A stretch of 18,104 nucleotides of DNA from Phycisphaerales bacterium UBA2396 (GCA_002343325.1 DDSG01000070.1:1-18104); one strand, 5' to 3'; shown: positions 8,580 to 15,656, counted from the first letter of the stretch. Translations and numbers: made by a program. The notes: generated from the sequence alone by a model not told the origin.

Positions 8580-9338
8580 ATGCACCGTTCCGCCGCCATG
8601 ATGCTGTTCGCCTGCGCCGCCGCGACACTCGCGGGGTGCCAGGGCGTGACGATCATCAACTACGCGAAGGAGGGCGAATCGCCCGAGTACTACGCGATCG
8701 TCCGCAACCCGGAGGAGACGTTCCGCATCTACGCGATGGAGATTGACTCCAAGCTCAAGGCCACGGTGGGCACGGGGCAGGTCAACGTCGGGGCCGAGGG
8801 GCAGTTCGACCAGACGGTCGTCAAGCTCGCCGAGCAGCTCGATCAACTGAACTCACAGGTGCTCGCTCAGTACAAGGCCGCGTTCTTCGGGCTCAACAGC
8901 AACCCCAAGCTCAACCGCGAGGCGTACTGGGCCTCGCTGAAGGAGATCAACGAACAGATCGCGAGCCTGCGCGGGGTGTATCTGGCGAGCGCACAGGCCG
9001 TGACCAAGGCCGCCGATCAGGACAAGCTCGCGACCCTTCGCCGCAAGGCCGACGAGAAGCGGGCCGAGGCCGAAGCCGCCCGCACGCGTGCGAACGAACT
9101 GGCGGTCTCCCGCACCAACGAGTCCAAGCGGATCGAAGCCGCCACGAAAGCACTCGCGACCGTCCGCCCCGGCGAGTCGATGTCGATGCTGAACCTCTCC
9201 CCCTTCCTCGACGACCGCGAGCTGTCGCGACTGGCAACCGAGATTGCCGCGGCCCAGGACCAGGCCGCCAAGGCCCAGTCTCAGGCCGACGAGTACGAGC
9301 GGGCGTACGAGGCGTTCCTCAAGTCCATTCCCCGGTAA
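8580..9338 (+). CDS. lipoprotein with C-terminal coiled coil, hypothetical
   Basis: This 252-residue lipoprotein has a signal peptide ending in a lipobox, TLAGC, with lipidated Cys20. Residues 37-60 (YYAIVRNPEETFRIYAMEIDSKL) look globular. Residues 76-140 are mostly helical, and about 146-195 plus 212-248 are Ala/Glu/Lys/Arg-rich heptad-like stretches that should form coiled coils. The start ATG is set by a strong Shine-Dalgarno, GGAGG at 8567-8571, eight bases upstream, and by the signal peptide that follows; the open frame to 8442 is not used. It is divergent from the small membrane protein gene and stands alone. The function is unknown; such proteins often have structural roles in the envelope, which is inference only. 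Confidence 0.82.
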   Translation: MHRSAAMMLFACAAATLAGCQGVTIINYAKEGESPEYYAIVRNPEETFRIYAMEIDSKLKATVGTGQVNVGAEGQFDQTVVKLAEQLDQLNSQVLAQYKAAFFGLNSNPKLNREAYWASLKEINEQIASLRGVYLASAQAVTKAADQDKLATLRRKADEKRAEAEAARTRANELAVSRTNESKRIEAATKALATVRPGESMSMLNLSPFLDDRELSRLATEIAAAQDQAAKAQSQADEYERAYEAFLKSIPR

Positions 9339-9382
9339 TCGCGGCCGCGGCGTCGGATCCGTGACGATCCGCCCCGCCGCGA
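9339..9382. other. nested inverted repeats after the lipoprotein gene
   Basis: TCGCGGC (9339-9345) pairs with GCCGCGA (9376-9382), and inside it GGATC (9355-9359) pairs with GATCC (9366-9370). The structure starts right after the TAA stop, so it could stabilise or end the lipoprotein transcript. It has no U-tract, so a classic intrinsic terminator is not supported. The rest of the convergent gap up to 9506 shows nothing clear. Confidence 0.3.
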
Positions 9383-9506
9383 GAGGCCGGAACCCCGGCA
9401 CTGGTTCGCCCGCCGTTGTCCCCGGGTGAGCGGTCGATCGCCGACCATCAAACAACCGGCATGCGCAACGATCCCTCGGACGGCCCGGCGGCCGCATCAC
9501 CCGGAG

Positions 9507-10136
9507 TCAGCGGCGACGGCGGCACACCAACACCGATCCCCACGCGACGATCATCACCGACGGCGGCGTGGGAATACTGAGGCTGTACTCGATGAACTCG
9601 ATCGGTTCTAGATGCGAGCCGCTCGTGAGTGCTGAGAATCGGTATTCTCCGGGCGCGAGGTCCGCATGGATATGTAACGGCACGCCGTCCACGATTGTGC
9701 CCGGAATGGGAACTAGGTTCTCTTCTGTGCCCACGGCAACCAGTCGAACACGGGTGCTCGGCAGGTTGTAAAAGGTGTACGTCAGATCAAACCGCATCTC
9801 ATCCGTGAGCAAGAAGTTCCATTCGAACTGGGAACTCGCGCCAACTCGTGTGCCGGGTACATGGTACTCGGATACTTCGGTTTGGATCCAGCCTCCGGCG
9901 GGTCCGATGAACGAGGACTGTCTCGCGAGTGCTCGGTTATTCGAGACTCGGGCAAAGGCGTCCCAATGTCCGACTTCAGTTGTCGAGAATTCGACGATCT
10001 CGGGCGGTCCGCCACCATACGGGAGGGTCATTGCACTCACCTCCCTTCGAGCCGACACGTGAGAGACCTGCGCACGGGCCACTTCGAAAGAAATGGTTGT
10101 AACAACAACAGCGGCGAGGACAGAACTCCGGCGCAT
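9507..10136 (-). CDS. exported protein with degenerate PEP-CTERM-like tail
   Basis: This is a 209-residue secreted protein. A signal peptide (MRRSSVLAAVVVTTISFEVARA, about 22 residues) is followed by a beta-rich domain of about 160 residues. The C-terminus has the three parts of a PEP-CTERM-type sorting signal: a Pro motif (IPTPP, where the classic form is VPEP), a hydrophobic stretch (SVMIVAWGSVLVC) and a terminal RRRR. In this family such tails are recognised by an exosortase and cleaved during surface anchoring. The ATG at 10136 is supported by GGAG seven bases upstream and by the consensus -35 further up; the open frame to 10196 is rejected because it crosses the promoter. The DNA is visibly AT-richer than its neighbours. 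The middle domain resembles nothing I can name. Confidence 0.8.
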   Translation of the reverse strand: MRRSSVLAAVVVTTISFEVARAQVSHVSARREVSAMTLPYGGGPPEIVEFSTTEVGHWDAFARVSNNRALARQSSFIGPAGGWIQTEVSEYHVPGTRVGASSQFEWNFLLTDEMRFDLTYTFYNLPSTRVRLVAVGTEENLVPIPGTIVDGVPLHIHADLAPGEYRFSALTSGSHLEPIEFIEYSLSIPTPPSVMIVAWGSVLVCRRRR

Positions 10137-10177
10137 GTGAAGGCTCCACGTCCTGCCCGACCTGCTCTCCGGTGGGC

Positions 10178-10206
10178 ACGCTACACGAGAGCGCAAGCAA
10201 TGTCAA
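10178..10206 (-). promoter_or_regulatory. sigma-70-like promoter for the exported protein gene
   Basis: On the minus strand a perfect -35 TTGACA (10206-10201) is followed by exactly 17 bases and then TAGCGT (10183-10178) as -10, which matches three of six consensus positions at the ends (TA...T). Initiation near 10171 would give a leader of about 35 bases containing the Shine-Dalgarno GGAG (10147-10144). This is the best promoter in the window. Confidence 0.6.
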
Positions 10207-10312
10207 GTCACAAGGCACCTCTCTGCCGGCGCCCTGGCCCCTTGGGCGGCGAGCGCCGTGGCGTCCCTTCGCGGGAGACTGTTCGTTGTCTATCGGGTTC
10301 ACCGAGCCCAAC

Positions 10313-11347
10313 TCACAGCCCGCACCCGCGTTCAAACGCCCCGACGAAGGCGTCGAAGTCGAAGAAGTCGATGAAGCCGTCGCCGTTGAAATCAGCGCGC
10401 GGCTCGCCGCCCTCGAACGCGTCAACGAAGGCGACGAGATCGAAGAAGTCGGTAAACCCGTCGCCGTCGAGGTCCGCGTCGCAGCGCACGACCGTCCGGA
10501 ACACGGCGCCGGTGCCGTCACTGAAGTTCGCCGCGAACGCCAGCACGCCCCGATGCGAGAGACCCGACGCGTAGGGCCTGATCGGCGGCATCGTCCCGAA
10601 CAACGAGAAGCGTGAAGGCGTTCGCCGATCGCCCGGGCGCACGTCGATCGGAATACCGATCCGTCCCAGCACCACAAGCCCAACGATCGGGTCGTACGCG
10701 AAGATCGGCCCCGCTGTACCCGGGCTCGCATCAACAAGCGCCACCTGCCCCAGATCGTTCCAGCCAAGGCCAGGCGAAATGGACTGATAATCGTCGAACG
10801 CCAGCGTCGGACGAACACCCGGTGCGTTTACTGCCTCCGTAACTCCCGCGCGGATCAGCGTTCGCAATCGCCCGGGAGACCCCGCGAGATACGCCCGCTC
10901 TGTCTCTGCGCCGCCCCGGGCCACCATTGCGCTGAAAAGCCCATCGCCCTGCTCGTTGATCCGGGGCTGCAGATACGGAAGACCGAGCCCCGATGCGATC
11001 GGCCTCAGGACCGATCCTGCGGGGAACGGGTCGCCGATGCTCTGCCCCCAGCGGGCCACAGTCTGCGCGGGCCCCACACCCTCCACCATGAAAACGCCCG
11101 TCACCGACTGGTTGTTCGCAAAGCGCACCTTGAACATCCATCGTCCCGAGTCGTTGAGCGATGGAAACTCGATGGCCCCCGTGAACGAAGCCGCATCGAA
11201 CTCCGCCGGGTAACCCCCGAAGTTCCCCGCGATGGCCGTCATCGTGGCCGACGTTCCCGCCGCGACTCCGATCCCATTCGGCGGCCCGTACGAGAATCCC
11301 GCCGCCATGAGCCCGCTGTGGTTCACCATCGCCGGGTAGCTCGGCAC
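10313..11347 (-). CDS. secreted GC-type dockerin protein, C-terminal part of a frameshifted gene
   Basis: This frame carries about 344 codons of the larger downstream part of the dockerin gene that starts at 11934. The GTG at 11347 is probably not a real start: there is no signal peptide and the sequence continues the previous frame's protein. The body contains repeated beta-propeller-like or choice-of-anchor-like segments (INEQGDGLFSAMVARGG, FDDYQSISPGLGWNDLGQVALVDAS), similar to the 'NDxGQVAF' strands of planctomycetal secreted proteins. The C-terminus holds two EF-hand-like calcium loops (DADLDGDGFTDFFD and DFNGDGFIDFFD), each followed by a DAF-type helix, and the protein ends in FERGCGL. 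That is the GC-type dockerin pattern, thought to act as an anchoring or sorting tail. If translated it should be extracellular. Confidence 0.8.
   Translation of the reverse strand: MPSYPAMVNHSGLMAAGFSYGPPNGIGVAAGTSATMTAIAGNFGGYPAEFDAASFTGAIEFPSLNDSGRWMFKVRFANNQSVTGVFMVEGVGPAQTVARWGQSIGDPFPAGSVLRPIASGLGLPYLQPRINEQGDGLFSAMVARGGAETERAYLAGSPGRLRTLIRAGVTEAVNAPGVRPTLAFDDYQSISPGLGWNDLGQVALVDASPGTAGPIFAYDPIVGLVVLGRIGIPIDVRPGDRRTPSRFSLFGTMPPIRPYASGLSHRGVLAFAANFSDGTGAVFRTVVRCDADLDGDGFTDFFDLVAFVDAFEGGEPRADFNGDGFIDFFDFDAFVGAFERGCGL
10335..10478 (-). repeat. 81-base tandem repeat encoding the two dockerin calcium loops
   Basis: Two similar segments (10335-10397 and 10416-10478) are offset by 81 bases, which is 27 residues. 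Shared blocks include CGAAGAAGTCG and CCGTCGCCGT on the plus strand. They encode the two DxDGDGFxDFFD loops. The spacing is a whole number of codons, as expected for an internal dockerin duplication. Confidence 0.7.
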
Positions 11348-11934
11348 CCCAGGCCGGGCGCTCCAGACACTGTCGGCATTCCCTCGTACAGCGGCGCAAG
11401 CGTCGTCGGGTCGTCGCCAACCCTTGGGGAACCGACCACGCCCGGGAAAAACATCGCACGCCCGTGGCGGTCGACCTGCAGCGCCGACTGCCCGCTCGTG
11501 TCCGCCACGGACGACGTCGTTCCGTCAGGGCGCCAACGGCAGATCGCCCGGCTCGATGTCGTCGTCACGATCACCGCCCACACCGAACCGTCGTCGGCCA
11601 CGTGCACGTCCCTGATCGTTCGGATCGTCTGCCCCGGAATGCCGGGCACCGGGTCCGTCTCGAACGCCAGCACGCGCGCCGCCGCGCCATCATGCACCAT
11701 CAGCGCGCGGCGCACCAGCCCCCCGGTCGTCCGCGTCGGCGCCGTGAACGCCGCGTGCCCCGCCGAGTTCACCACGGGCTGCGCGAACGCGTCGCCCGCG
11801 TTCGTCACTCGCCAGATGGAGACGCCCGGATGACCCGGCAACGCGTCGCCCGTCAGCACCAGCGTGTGCAACTGCTGTGCCAGCGTGCCTCCGGCACACC
11901 CCATCACCACCATCATCGTTGCGATCACGCGCAT
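11323..11934 (-). CDS. secreted dockerin protein, N-terminal part of a frameshifted gene
   Basis: This frame begins with ATG 11934 and a clear signal peptide (MRVIATMMVVMGCAGGTLAQ, cleavage near residue 20). A Shine-Dalgarno GGAGGG lies about six bases upstream, so it is the true start of the gene; the open frame to 12012 is rejected. The mature part has the strand pattern of planctomycetal choice-of-anchor or propeller-like proteins (LVLTGDALPGHPGV, NAGDAFAQPVVNSAGHAAF, VADDGSVWAVIV). About 195 codons in, at the G4 run 11350-11347, the protein sense passes to the neighbouring frame, and this frame ends within nine codons (GCRATRRW). The combined product would be about 540 residues. It starts 74 bases after the uvrB stop on the same strand. 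Confidence 0.75.
   Translation of the reverse strand: MRVIATMMVVMGCAGGTLAQQLHTLVLTGDALPGHPGVSIWRVTNAGDAFAQPVVNSAGHAAFTAPTRTTGGLVRRALMVHDGAAARVLAFETDPVPGIPGQTIRTIRDVHVADDGSVWAVIVTTTSSRAICRWRPDGTTSSVADTSGQSALQVDRHGRAMFFPGVVGSPRVGDDPTTLAPLYEGMPTVSGAPGLGCRATRRW
11347..11350 (-). other. frameshift site (G4 run) in the dockerin gene
   Basis: On the coding strand the reading CTG GGG TGC must become GGG GTG CCG AGC for the protein to continue (APG...VPSYPAMVNHSG). From ATG to the final stop is 1622 bases, so one extra base gives 541 whole codons. Either one G is missing (mutation or sequencing error in a homopolymer), or ribosomes slip back one base on GGGG, which still pairs with the Gly-tRNA. A mutation or sequence error is the simplest reading. 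Confidence 0.7.
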
Positions 11935-12008
11935 GCGAGCCCCTCCGACATCCACGCAGCTTACCGGGACCACGACCCACGAACAAGACTCTTGCGCACG
12001 CGGCCGCC

Positions 12009-14300
12009 TCACCCCTCCCGCTTCGCCCGCCCCCGCTTGACCACCCGCACCCCGGGCATTCCCGGCTTGCCCTTCGCTCCGCCCCGCTTGCTCGCCTTCC
12101 CGTCGCCCTCGACCTGGCTCTTCTTTACCTTCACGCCGGTTTCGCCGCGTCCCTCCGCCTCCGTCTTCATCTTCTTCAGCTTGTTCACGCTGTCTCGCAG
12201 CGCCGCCGCCTTCTCAAACTCCAGCCGCTCGGCCGCCGCCACCATCTCTTCGCTGTATTCCCTGATCAGATCTTCGATCACAAAGGTCTGCTCGCTCGCC
12301 CCGCCCGCCACGGCGTCGCGGGCTGTCTTGCGGGCGGCCAGCATCACGTCCAGCCCGCGCCGGATCGCCTTCGCCACCGTCTTGGGCGTGATCCCGTGCT
12401 CCGCGTTGTACGCCGTCTGCTTCGCCCGGCGACGCTCCGTCTCCTCGATCGCCGCCTGCATCGCCGGCGTCATCTGGTCCGCGTACATCACCACCAGCGC
12501 GTTGACGTTTCGTGCCGCCCGGCCCATCTGCTGGATGAGGCTCGTCGGCGACCGCAGGAACCCCTCCTTGTCCGCGTCCAGGATGCACACCAGCGACACC
12601 TCGGGCAGGTCGAGCCCCTCGCGCAGCAGGTTCACGCCCACCAGCACGTCGAACTCGCCCGTGCGCAAATCCGTCAGGATCTGCACCCGGTCGAGCGTCT
12701 CGATGTCGCTGTGCAGGTACCGCACACGCAGCCCCTGATCCGCCAGGTAGCTCGACAAGTCCTCGCACAGCCGCTTCGTCAGCGCCGTGACCAGCACGCG
12801 CTCGCCCTTGGCGACCCGCTCCTTGCACCGCTCCAGCAGATCGGGCACCTGCCCCTGCGCGGGCTTCACCTGGATCACCGGGTCCAGCAGCCCCGTCGGG
12901 CGGATCACCTGCTCCGCCACCACGCCCCCTGTCCGCTCCAGTTCGTACGGGCCGGGTGTGGCCGACACGAACAAGACCTGCGGCACGATCGCCTCGAACT
13001 CCTCGAACCGCAGCGGGCGATTGTCCATCGCCGAGGGCAGCCGGAACCCGTGCTCCACCAGCACCGTCTTGCGGGCCTTGTCCCCGTTGAACATCGCCCG
13101 GATCTGAGGCAGCGTGACGTGGCTCTCGTCGATGATGAGCAGCCAATCGCGGAAATTCGGACGCAGCGACGCAGAGACGGAGTTCCGAAGTGACGACGCG
13201 GAAGACGGAGAACCCGCCGCCTGCTCCTCTTTCAATTCGTCTCTTCGTGTCTGCGTCTCCTCGTCCCTTTCTCCCGATCGGGGCGCAAAGTCGAAGTAGT
13301 CCATCAGGCAGTAGGGCCGCTCTCCCCGCGCCCGCCCGTCCATGAACCGCGAGTAGTTCTCGATCCCCGGGCAGGTGCCGACCTCTTCGATCAGTTCGAG
13401 GTCGTACTTCGTGCGGCTGATGAGCCGCTGCGCTTCGAGCAGCTTCCCCTGCGTGCGCAGCTCCAGCACGCGAGCCTCCATCTCCTCGCGGATCTGCGTG
13501 AGCGCCCGCTCGAGCTGGTCGTCGGGCATGACATAGTGCACCGCGGGGAACAGGAAGAACTGCGACTCCTGCGCCAGCACCTCGCCGCTGGTGGGGTTGA
13601 TCAGTTCAAGCCGCTCGATCTCGTCCCCGAAAAGCTCGACCCGCACCGCGTACTTCTCATACGCCGGCCAGACTTCGAGCGCGTCGCCCCGCACCCGGAA
13701 CTGCCCTCGCTTGAACTCGATGTCGGTCCGGTTGTACTGCATCGCCGCCAGTTGCAGCAGAAACTCCCGCCGATCGATCGTCGAGCCCCGCGTGATCGTG
13801 AGCACCTTCTCCCCGTACGCGAGCGGCGAGCCCAGGCCGAAAATGCACGACACGCTCGCGACCACCACCGTGTCGCGTCGGCTGAGGATGTTGCTCGTCG
13901 CCGCCAGGCGCAGCGCGTCGAGGTCGTCGTTCCGCGACGAATCCTTCTCGATGTAGATGTCCCGCGCGGGGATGTACGCCTCGGGCTGGTAGTAGTCGTA
14001 GTACGACACGAAGTAGTTGACCGAGTTCTTGGGGAAGAACTCCCGCAGCTCCTCGAACAACTGCGCCGCGAGCGTCTTGTTGTGGCTGATGATCAGCGTC
14101 GGCTTGTTGAGCCGTGCGATCACGTTCGCCATCGTGAACGTCTTGCCCGTCCCCGTCGCCCCCAGCAGGCACGCCGCCGGCCGTCCGCCGCGCAGCTCCG
14201 CCGTCAACTGCTCGATCGCCGCCGGCTGGTCTCCCATCGGCTTGAACGGAGAGACCACCTCGAACACGCGCTGATCCCGGAAGGTCGGCCTCGCAGTCAT
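12009..14300 (-). CDS. uvrB: UvrB, excinuclease ABC subunit B
   Basis: This 763-residue helicase-like protein receives damaged DNA from UvrA, verifies the lesion and recruits UvrC. It has Walker A GATGTGKT (47-54), the lesion-probing beta-hairpin region YYDYYQPEAY (100-109), the Walker B box DESH (391-394), helicase motif VI (QQMGRAARN, 590-598) and the C-terminal UVR motif (about 679-710, YSEEMVAAAERLEFEKAAALRD). It is about 90 residues longer than E. coli UvrB. Two parts account for this: an insertion at about 336-383, just before DESH, coded partly by a palindromic repeat, and a Lys/Gly-rich basic tail after the UVR motif. The ATG at 14300 is the only start near the conserved beginning (RVFEVVSPFKPMGDQPAAI); the frame stays open far upstream through dinB but is antisense there. 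It is divergent from dinB. No Shine-Dalgarno is seen. Confidence 0.97.
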   Translation of the reverse strand: MTARPTFRDQRVFEVVSPFKPMGDQPAAIEQLTAELRGGRPAACLLGATGTGKTFTMANVIARLNKPTLIISHNKTLAAQLFEELREFFPKNSVNYFVSYYDYYQPEAYIPARDIYIEKDSSRNDDLDALRLAATSNILSRRDTVVVASVSCIFGLGSPLAYGEKVLTITRGSTIDRREFLLQLAAMQYNRTDIEFKRGQFRVRGDALEVWPAYEKYAVRVELFGDEIERLELINPTSGEVLAQESQFFLFPAVHYVMPDDQLERALTQIREEMEARVLELRTQGKLLEAQRLISRTKYDLELIEEVGTCPGIENYSRFMDGRARGERPYCLMDYFDFAPRSGERDEETQTRRDELKEEQAAGSPSSASSLRNSVSASLRPNFRDWLLIIDESHVTLPQIRAMFNGDKARKTVLVEHGFRLPSAMDNRPLRFEEFEAIVPQVLFVSATPGPYELERTGGVVAEQVIRPTGLLDPVIQVKPAQGQVPDLLERCKERVAKGERVLVTALTKRLCEDLSSYLADQGLRVRYLHSDIETLDRVQILTDLRTGEFDVLVGVNLLREGLDLPEVSLVCILDADKEGFLRSPTSLIQQMGRAARNVNALVVMYADQMTPAMQAAIEETERRRAKQTAYNAEHGITPKTVAKAIRRGLDVMLAARKTARDAVAGGASEQTFVIEDLIREYSEEMVAAAERLEFEKAAALRDSVNKLKKMKTEAEGRGETGVKVKKSQVEGDGKASKRGGAKGKPGMPGVRVVKRGRAKREG
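13158..13267. repeat. palindromic repeat element inserted in frame in uvrB
   Basis: The left arm (13158-13186, core GACGCAGAGACGGAG) and the right arm (13238-13267, core CTTCGTGTCTGCGTCTCC) form an imperfect inverted repeat; about 20 of 29 aligned positions pair, including eight in a row (GACGCAGA). The central ~50 bases separate the arms. On the uvrB coding strand the element has no stop and encodes a low-complexity Glu/Arg/Ser-rich segment (about residues 345-381). 'GTCTCTGCGTC'-type arms resemble widespread small palindromic repeats, and the arrangement recalls the in-frame palindromic elements known from Rickettsia genes. That likeness is from memory. Confidence 0.6.
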
Positions 14301-14305
14301 GCCAT

Positions 14306-14311
14306 GTTGTA
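14306..14311 (-). promoter_or_regulatory. candidate -10 box (TACAAC) for uvrB
   Basis: TACAAC matches four of six positions of TATAAT and ends five bases before the uvrB ATG. The transcript would be leaderless or nearly so, which fits the missing Shine-Dalgarno. No clear -35 is seen at 16-18 bases. Confidence 0.3.
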
Positions 14312-14330
14312 TGCACCCCGAACACCCCGC

Positions 14331-14359
14331 TTGTTTGGGAAATGAAAGGGTGCTAGGCT
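14331..14359 (+). promoter_or_regulatory. candidate promoter for dinB, leaderless arrangement
   Basis: TTGTTT (14331-14336) and TAGGCT (14354-14359) are separated by 17 bases. Each matches three of six consensus positions, and TAGGCT keeps the key TA...T. The -10 ends seven bases before the dinB ATG, so initiation would fall on or near the start codon. The -35 lies in a 10-base motif, TTGTTTGGGA (14331-14340), that also occurs upstream of uvrA (8151-8160). Confidence 0.4.
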
Positions 14360-14366
14360 GCCCGGG

Positions 14367-15656
14367 ATGCTCCACACCCTCTACGTGGACATGAACTCGT
14401 TCTTCGCCTCGGTCGAGCAGCAGCTCGATCCCAGGCTCCGCGGGCGCCCCGTGGCGGTGGTGCCGCTGAAGGCCGACACAACCGCCGTGATCGCAGCCAG
14501 TTACGAGGCGAAGGCCTTCGGCGTGAAGACCGGGGTTCTCGTGGGGGACGCCCGGCGGATGTGCCCGGGGCTGGTCCTCGTGACGGGCAACCACGAGACC
14601 TACATCCGCGTGCACCACCAGATCCGAGATGCGATCGACGCGGTGATCCCGGTCCACAGCGTCTGTTCGGTCGACGAGTTCGCGTGCCGCCTCGCGCGGG
14701 ACGAGCGTCCGCCGGAGCGGGCCGCCGAAGTCGCCCGGCGGATCAAGCGGTCCATCGCCGTCCGCTGCGGGGCGTTTCTCAAGTGTTCGATCGGCATTGC
14801 GCCCAACCGGTTCCTCGCCAAGGTCGCCGCCGACATGCGCAAGCCCGACGGCCTGACCATCATCGAGCGTCACGAGCTGCCGCAGTGCTTGTACACCCTC
14901 AACCTCATCGATCTGCCCGGGATCGGCAAGAAGATGCTCGAGCGGCTGCGGTCGGCGGGCATCTCGTCGGTGGAGCGGCTGTGTGCGCTCGGCGAGGCAG
15001 AACTCGGCCGGGCCTGGGGCAGCGTCGTCGGTCGGCACTGGTACCACCGCTTGCGCGGACAGGTGGAGCTTGACGAAACCACCCTCCGCCGCACGATCGG
15101 GCATTCGCACGTGCTGAGCCCCGAGCGTCGGGAGGAGTCCGCCGCCCGGGCAGTCGCTGTGCGACTGCTGACCAAGGTGGGGCAGCGCGCGCGCCACCTG
15201 GGCTATGTGGGGGAGGAGCTCACATTGTCGGTCCGATACCTGGTCCCCCGCGGGCAGGGCTCCGGACCGGGGCTGCCCAGACCGAAGTGGCACGGCTCGG
15301 CCAAGTTGGGGGGTGTCAACGACACGCGGACCCTGCTCGCCTCCTTTGCCGAACTGTGGGACTCCAAGCCCAAGGGGCGAGTCTTCAAGCTCGGCATCAC
15401 CCTCTCGGGGCTGACGCCCAGGGGCTCCTCGACGGGGCTGCTCTTCGAGGAGCGACGCGACCCCGACCGTCTGTCCAAAGCGATGGACGCGATCAACAGG
15501 CGGTACGGGGCGGATGTGCTCTTCCCGGCCTCGATGCAGCAAGCCCGCAAGGCGGCCCCCCGGAGGATCGCCTTCGGCAACATCCCGGATCTCGAGGTTC
15601 CGGACATCAATATCGAAGGCACCGGCGACAACTTGCCCGAAGAGGGGAACCCGTAA
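14367..15656 (+). CDS. dinB: DNA polymerase IV, Y-family translesion polymerase
   Basis: This 429-residue polymerase copies past DNA lesions at low fidelity. The palm carries catalytic D8 (YVDMNSFFASVEQ) and the pair D103-E104 (CSVDEF). F12/F13 occupy the steric-gate position that excludes ribonucleotides. A fingers segment (IAASYEAKAFGVKTGV) and a thumb helix-hairpin-helix (LIDLPGIGKKMLERL, about 180-194) follow. The little-finger domain spans about 245-400. It is longer than E. coli DinB (351 residues), with a Gly/Pro/Lys-rich loop near 300 and an acidic tail (DINIEGTGDNLPEE) that shows no clear QLxLF clamp-binding motif. ATG 14367 directly precedes the first catalytic strand, so no earlier start is plausible. 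It is divergent from uvrB across 66 bases, which suggests shared control, perhaps by DNA damage, but no canonical LexA box is visible. The usual second-motif SIDEAYLD reads SVDEFACR here. Confidence 0.93.
   Translation: MLHTLYVDMNSFFASVEQQLDPRLRGRPVAVVPLKADTTAVIAASYEAKAFGVKTGVLVGDARRMCPGLVLVTGNHETYIRVHHQIRDAIDAVIPVHSVCSVDEFACRLARDERPPERAAEVARRIKRSIAVRCGAFLKCSIGIAPNRFLAKVAADMRKPDGLTIIERHELPQCLYTLNLIDLPGIGKKMLERLRSAGISSVERLCALGEAELGRAWGSVVGRHWYHRLRGQVELDETTLRRTIGHSHVLSPERREESAARAVAVRLLTKVGQRARHLGYVGEELTLSVRYLVPRGQGSGPGLPRPKWHGSAKLGGVNDTRTLLASFAELWDSKPKGRVFKLGITLSGLTPRGSSTGLLFEERRDPDRLSKAMDAINRRYGADVLFPASMQQARKAAPRRIAFGNIPDLEVPDINIEGTGDNLPEEGNP

Noticed and set aside
9431..9450. GGTCG/CGACC hairpin as a terminator between the convergent lipoprotein and exported-protein genes
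   Set aside because: The stem is only five bases and there is no T-run on either strand after it.
14301..14366. Possible LexA box in the uvrB/dinB gap (CGAAC...GTTTG)
   Set aside because: The arms are nine bases apart and imperfect. They fit none of the CTGT-N8-ACAG, GAAC-N4-GTTC or TGTTC-N4-GAACA spacings.
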